Below the pieces are notes generated by a model. That model saw only the letters and a program-made list of their open reading frames with translations. It was not told where the DNA came from and made no database searches. Below, piece after piece: positions 31,416 to 35,597 of a stretch of 35,597 bases of DNA. The DNA is from Methylophaga sp. GTDB taxonomy: Bacteria > Pseudomonadota > Gammaproteobacteria > Nitrosococcales > Methylophagaceae. Numbering within the stretch: the stretch's first letter is position 1; each line of letters begins with the position of its first letter. The position numbers and the translations under genes are program-made. The stretch spans positions 106,127-141,723 of the forward strand of contig NVUI01000001.1 of NCBI GenBank assembly GCA_002733105.1, written 5' to 3'.

Positions 31416-33131
31416 ATGCTCAATATTGAAAGAGTAATCCAACAGAAATTTCCGGGTTTTGAAAACAAAAGACCTTGGCTGAAAAAGCCAACTATCAGCT
31501 TGTTAAGAAAACTAACGCACGAGCAAGAAGTCAATCAATTCTTAACAACACATCAAGATCTAAAAGGCTTTGATTTTATCGAACATGTGCTGGAATATTT
31601 CAATTTCAGCTATTCCATTTCCCACCGAGACCGAAAAAACATTCCTGCCACTGGCCGCGTGGTCATTGTTGCCAATCATCCTTTAGGTGCTTTAGACGGG
31701 CTGGTCCTACTAAAGCTAGTTGGTGAAGTCCGTCGTGATGTGAAAATTGTAGTCAACGATCTATTGATGGATTTTAAAGCCGTAGAGAGCCTGCTACTAC
31801 CTGTTGACATCCTTAATAAAGCAACAAAAAAAAGTAGCATTTCTCGCATTATTAAGTGTTTAAATAATGATGAAGCGGTGATTGTCTTTCCTGCGGGGGA
31901 AGTATCTAGAATTAGACCAAATGGGGTGAGGGATACTAAATGGAGCCACGGTTTCCTAAGTTTCGCCAAGAAAACTAATGCGCCTGTTTTACCTATATAT
32001 ATTGACGCACGAAATTCATCATTATTTTACAGTAGCTCAATGATATATAAGCCCTTAGCAGGAATGCTATTGGCTCATGAGATTTTTAATAAAAACTCAA
32101 AGACTATTTCAATGCGAGTTGGCGAACCCGTTCCCTATCGACAACTTGAACAACTACCTTTGGTTAATAAAGAAAAAGCCAAACTGATGCGCCGCCACTT
32201 ATACCGCATCGGCAAAGATAAATCGCCTTTATTTTTGACTGAAAAAACGATTATCCACCCCCAAGAACGACGCTCTATTAAACAAGAATTGCAACAAGCC
32301 GAGCTACTTGGTGAAATGCCAGATAACAAGAAAATATATCTGTTTGATTATCAAGCGGATTCATCTGTAATGCGTGAAATCGGACGTCTCCGAGAAGTAA
32401 CTTTCCGTCAGGTAGGGGAAGGAACAGGTAAAAATTGTGATTTAGATCATTATGATAAAGATTATCGACACTTAATCTTATGGGATGAAAAAGATCTCGA
32501 AATTGCCGGAGCCTACCGTATAGCAGAAGTAAATAAATTATTTTCAAAAACAGATAATCATGGCATTTATAGCCAAGAATTATTTGAATATGATCATGAA
32601 AAAATGACTCCCTATTTTGAACAAGGACTTGAATTGGGAAGAAGTTTTGTCAATCCAAAGTATTGGGGTAAACGTAGCTTGGATTATCTCTGGTATGGTA
32701 TCGGAGCCTATTTAAAAAACTATCCTGAAATTCGTTATTTATTTGGCCCCGTCAGCTTAAGTAATAGTTACCCTGATTTTGCCCAAGCACTGATAATAAG
32801 TTTTTACCAACATTATTTTTATGATAGCGAACAATTAGCCAAGGCACGAGTTCCCTACCGCATTGATGGCACACAACAACAAAGAATCAACCTAACGGTG
32901 GAGGGGTTAGATTATCGTACTGACTTTAAATCGATGAAGGCATTATTAGCCCATATGAATGTAACCGTGCCGACGCTTTTTAAACAATATTCTGATTTAT
33001 GTGAAAGTGGTGGTGTGCGATTTATTGATTTTAATATTGATGCCAATTTTGCTAACTGTATTGATGGTCTTGTTATGGTTGATTTAAACGCACTAAAACC
33101 TGCCAAGCGAAAACGTTATTTAGGTGTCTGA
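31416..33131 (+). CDS. olsF: OlsF-type bifunctional acyltransferase (ornithine lipid synthesis)
   Basis: This 571-residue protein fuses two acyltransferases. Residues about 60-265 are PlsC/OlsA-like: ANHPLGALDG (His88 and Asp94, the HX5D form seen in this subfamily), then FPAGEVSRIRP in place of the usual EGxRS block and LPIYIDARNSS. Residues about 300-520 are OlsB-like (GNAT/haemolysin family): IGRLREVTFRQVGEGTGKN, CDLDHYDKDYRHLILWD, AGAYRI, and LELGRSFVNPKYWGKRSLD. OlsF proteins N-acylate ornithine and then add the second chain, giving ornithine lipid, a phosphorus-free membrane lipid. AGAGG six bases before ATG 31416 fixes the start. The gene diverges from plcP-agt, and a PhoB-like array precedes it. 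Other amino acid head groups are possible for this family. Confidence 0.82.
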   Translation: MLNIERVIQQKFPGFENKRPWLKKPTISLLRKLTHEQEVNQFLTTHQDLKGFDFIEHVLEYFNFSYSISHRDRKNIPATGRVVIVANHPLGALDGLVLLKLVGEVRRDVKIVVNDLLMDFKAVESLLLPVDILNKATKKSSISRIIKCLNNDEAVIVFPAGEVSRIRPNGVRDTKWSHGFLSFAKKTNAPVLPIYIDARNSSLFYSSSMIYKPLAGMLLAHEIFNKNSKTISMRVGEPVPYRQLEQLPLVNKEKAKLMRRHLYRIGKDKSPLFLTEKTIIHPQERRSIKQELQQAELLGEMPDNKKIYLFDYQADSSVMREIGRLREVTFRQVGEGTGKNCDLDHYDKDYRHLILWDEKDLEIAGAYRIAEVNKLFSKTDNHGIYSQELFEYDHEKMTPYFEQGLELGRSFVNPKYWGKRSLDYLWYGIGAYLKNYPEIRYLFGPVSLSNSYPDFAQALIISFYQHYFYDSEQLAKARVPYRIDGTQQQRINLTVEGLDYRTDFKSMKALLAHMNVTVPTLFKQYSDLCESGGVRFIDFNIDANFANCIDGLVMVDLNALKPAKRKRYLGV

Positions 33132-33154
33132 AAATCAGCTAATTAATTTCGGCA

Positions 33155-34315
33155 TTACTTTAGAAATAAGGTTGCTTGAGATGCAATCAACCCCTCTTCA
33201 TCTGTAGTAAGTACCCACACACTTATATCACTAGTTTTAGCACTTATCTGCGTTTTACCTTGCTGATTGGCAATAGTATCTAGCTCTAATCCTAACCACT
33301 GTAATTTCTCACAAATCTTATCGCGAATTTCAGCAGCGTGCTCTCCAATACCGGCGGTAAAGACAAGTGCATCAATCCCACCCAAGGCTATCATCATCGC
33401 GCCAATATGACGTGCAACATGATAGACAAAAAAGTCCACTGCCGCTTTAGCTTCCGGTAATGTACTTGATAATAATATCTGCATGTCACCACTAAGACCT
33501 GACAGCGCTTTAAGGCCAGAATGATGCATCAGGCTCTCCGTTAATTCAGCTACCGTGATCTTTTTTTCTTTTTGAAGATAAAGCAACACACCAGGATCAA
33601 GGCTCCCACAACGTGTTGCCATCACCAAACCATCTAAGGGAGTAAAGCCCATGGTAGTAGCAATACTTTGCTTATTTTTCATTGCACACAAGCTTGCACC
33701 GGCACCTAAATGAGCCACAACAACTCGACCATTTGCCTGCTCTTCACCAAGATAATATGGCAATTTTTCAGCAATAGACTGATAAGATAATCCATGGAAT
33801 CCATAACGTTTTATATCATCGCCCAATAGCGTTTTATCTAATGCTATTTGCTGTTCTTCCCATGGCATTGTGTGATGAAATGCCGTATCAAAGCAGGCTA
33901 TCTGTAGCAATTCAGGCCTCATTTTAGCCATCATCTTAATCGCGGCAACACAATGCGCCTGATGCAATGAAGCCATTGGTATTAGTTTTTCTAAGTCAGC
34001 CAAAACAGCCTTATCAACCATGACCGGCTGACGATATATCGAGCCTCCATGCACAACTCGATGACCCACAACGGTAATCTGACTCCCTTGTGTTAACTGC
34101 CCAATTTTTTGCACAATAACCGTCAATGCCTGACAATGATCTTTACTATCAACGGGCTGTTTTATTAGCCGGACATTCTCACTATCCCACACTGATAATA
34201 TGGCCGCCCCGCCAATAGTTTCAACTTGCCCCCGATAATATAAAGCAAGATCGGCTTGGGTTTTATATAAGCCAAACTTAATGCTTGAGGAACCAGTATT
34301 GATAACTAAGATCAT
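33155..34315 (-). CDS. ackA: Acetate kinase
   Basis: This 386-residue cytoplasmic enzyme converts acetyl phosphate and ADP to acetate and ATP. Family signatures are complete: VINTGSSSIKFGLY at the N-terminus, GHRVVHGG, CFDTAFHHTMP, YGFHGLSY, AHLGAGASLCA, GFTPLDGLVMATRCGSLDPG and FTAGIGEHAAEIR. I set the start at ATG 34315 because AAAGGAG lies six bases upstream and the protein then begins MILVINTGSSS. A longer frame reading back to 34399 would overlap the upstream gene without purpose. It lies 34 bases after the phosphoketolase gene, so the pair forms a pathway unit. It converges with olsF across 23 bases that hold no clear terminator. Confidence 0.94.
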   Translation of the reverse strand: MILVINTGSSSIKFGLYKTQADLALYYRGQVETIGGAAILSVWDSENVRLIKQPVDSKDHCQALTVIVQKIGQLTQGSQITVVGHRVVHGGSIYRQPVMVDKAVLADLEKLIPMASLHQAHCVAAIKMMAKMRPELLQIACFDTAFHHTMPWEEQQIALDKTLLGDDIKRYGFHGLSYQSIAEKLPYYLGEEQANGRVVVAHLGAGASLCAMKNKQSIATTMGFTPLDGLVMATRCGSLDPGVLLYLQKEKKITVAELTESLMHHSGLKALSGLSGDMQILLSSTLPEAKAAVDFFVYHVARHIGAMMIALGGIDALVFTAGIGEHAAEIRDKICEKLQWLGLELDTIANQQGKTQISAKTSDISVWVLTTDEEGLIASQATLFLK

Positions 34316-34349
34316 TGTCAGCTCCTTTGATAAGGGCATTGATAACACA

Positions 34350-35597
34350 TTATTCTGCCTGCCAAGTCCAGTTACGAATTTCAGGCATATCATCCCCATA
34401 GGTAGTGATATATTGTCGATGTTGCACTAGCTTTTCTTTCATCGCCTGTTTGATATAACCAGCATCTCGTTTTAATGCAGGCACTCTATCCACCACATCT
34501 TGTACCAAGTGAAAGCGATCAAGATCATTCAATACCACCATATCAAAAGGTGTCGTAGTCGTACCTTCTTCTTTATAACCACGGACATGTAAATTATGAT
34601 GATTACGACGACGATACATCAGCCGATGTATTAACCAAGGGTAACCATGATAAGCAAATATGATGGGCTTATCTTCAGTAAATAAAGCATTAAAATCTTG
34701 GTGAGACAAACCATGAGGATGTTCCGATTCAGGTTGCAAGGTCATCAAATTAACAACATTAATAACTCGAATACGGAGTTCTGGTGCATATTCTCTTAAT
34801 AACTGCACTGCTGCCATTGTTTCTAACGTAGGCACATCACCCACACAGACCATGATCACATCAGGATCATAGCCTCGGTCATTACTGGCCCATTCCCAGA
34901 TGCCAATACCCGCATTACAGTGTTGCTCTGCTGCTTGAGGATCTAACCATTGTAAGGCAGGCTGTTTGCCAGCAACAATGACATTAATCTTATTTCTGCT
35001 TCTCAGACATTTATCCGTCACGACTAACAAGGTATTCGCATCAGGAGGTAAATACACCTGCACAATTTCAGCCTTCTTATTCAACACATAATCAATAAAA
35101 CCAGGGTCTTGATGTGAAAACCCATTGTGATCTTGGCGCCATACATGTGATGTCAGTAAATAATTCAGTGATGCAATTGGACGACGCCATGGAATATCCA
35201 TACTGGTTGTCTTCAACCATTTAGCATGCTGATTCAGCATAGAATCAATGATGTGAATAAAAGCTTCGTAGCATGAAAATAAACCATGACGGCCTGTTAG
35301 CAAATACCCTTCCAACCAACCTTGGCATGTATGCTCGCTTAAAATTTCCATCACTCGACCATCTACCGCTAAATGATCATCTTCATCCGTCAGTTGATCT
35401 ATCCAGGTACGTTCTGTCACTTCAAACACAGAGCCTAAACGATTAGATGCCGTTTCGTCAGGCCCAACTAAACGAAAGTTTTTCTCCTTATCATTAAGCT
35501 TGAATACTTCACGAATAAACTGACCCATAATACGCGTTGCCTCAGCAACTGTTTGGCCTGGCTTTTTAACCTCAATCATCAAGTCATGATAATCAGG
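34350..35597 (-). CDS. xfp: Phosphoketolase (C-terminal half, runs off the window)
   Basis: The frame is open to the window edge, so about 415 C-terminal residues of a protein usually near 790 are seen. Typical phosphoketolase sequence is visible: [94 protein letters not shown] and [20 protein letters not shown]. The enzyme is thiamine-diphosphate dependent and splits xylulose 5-phosphate (and often fructose 6-phosphate) with phosphate into acetyl phosphate and glyceraldehyde 3-phosphate (or erythrose 4-phosphate). The thiamine-binding part lies outside the window. Acetate kinase follows and turns the acetyl phosphate into ATP. Confidence 0.94.
   Translation of the reverse strand, partial: PDYHDLMIEVKKPGQTVAEATRIMGQFIREVFKLNDKEKNFRLVGPDETASNRLGSVFEVTERTWIDQLTDEDDHLAVDGRVMEILSEHTCQGWLEGYLLTGRHGLFSCYEAFIHIIDSMLNQHAKWLKTTSMDIPWRRPIASLNYLLTSHVWRQDHNGFSHQDPGFIDYVLNKKAEIVQVYLPPDANTLLVVTDKCLRSRNKINVIVAGKQPALQWLDPQAAEQHCNAGIGIWEWASNDRGYDPDVIMVCVGDVPTLETMAAVQLLREYAPELRIRVINVVNLMTLQPESEHPHGLSHQDFNALFTEDKPIIFAYHGYPWLIHRLMYRRRNHHNLHVRGYKEEGTTTTPFDMVVLNDLDRFHLVQDVVDRVPALKRDAGYIKQAMKEKLVQHRQYITTYGDDMPEIRNWTWQAE

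Noticed and set aside
1-35597. CRISPR arrays, tRNA or rRNA genes, insertion sequences, integrases
   Set aside because: I saw no regularly spaced repeats of CRISPR type, no tRNA-like cloverleaf, no transposase or integrase frame and no terminal inverted repeats. The only clear signs of rearrangement are the ubiU relic and the broken GGDEF gene.

Overview
The window is AT-rich DNA from a gammaproteobacterium, probably marine or aquatic. htpX, rarD, a ubiU remnant, an OlsF-type acyltransferase and a PlcP/Agt-type lipid-remodelling pair all point that way. The phosphoketolase/acetate kinase pair at the right edge would fit a methanotroph or methylotroph, but it occurs elsewhere and does not settle the genus. 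Family names rest on reading motifs in the translations; no database search was run.

Layout. (1) 1-5059: the C-terminal part of a TonB-dependent receptor, a PepSY-type membrane protein, a decayed 5' fragment of ubiU, htpX and rarD. (2) 5107-14858, all minus strand: a copper/silver detoxification cluster in the transcription order CopL-like Cys/His-rich protein, CusC-type outer-membrane factor, CusB (with an N-terminal metal motif and a fused C-terminal CusF-like domain), CusA, a DUF2231 protein with a His-rich tail, and a CopA P-type ATPase. (3) 15074-20231, plus strand: a DUF4136 lipoprotein, a broken HAMP-GGDEF gene, a membrane PAS-GAF hybrid histidine kinase and a REC-HD-GYP response regulator.

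(4) 20403-28631, plus strand: a tightly packed eight-gene operon that I cannot match to a named system. In order it encodes a secreted protein, a lipoprotein, two bitopic proteins with PEGA-like or PEGA domains (the second ending in an FGE-sulfatase fold without catalytic cysteines), a 50-residue pre-peptide, a MotA/TolQ/ExbB-type channel subunit, and two single-pass proteins. Each of these last two carries a MotB/ExbD-like aspartate at the start of its transmembrane helix, a helical stalk and a periplasmic von Willebrand A domain. I infer an ion-driven envelope machine in which vWA domains replace the usual peptidoglycan-binding or TonB-like output. It is the best candidate here for an undescribed system. 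A small secreted protein with its own promoter and a strong terminator follows.

(5) 29257-33131: plcP-agt (minus) and olsF (plus) diverge from a shared intergenic region. Both sides carry arrays of 7-base PhoB-like repeats at an exact 11-base period. This is a compact module for replacing phospholipids with glycolipids and ornithine lipid during phosphate starvation. (6) 33155 to the end (minus): phosphoketolase followed by acetate kinase, which convert sugar phosphates to acetyl phosphate and then to acetate plus ATP.
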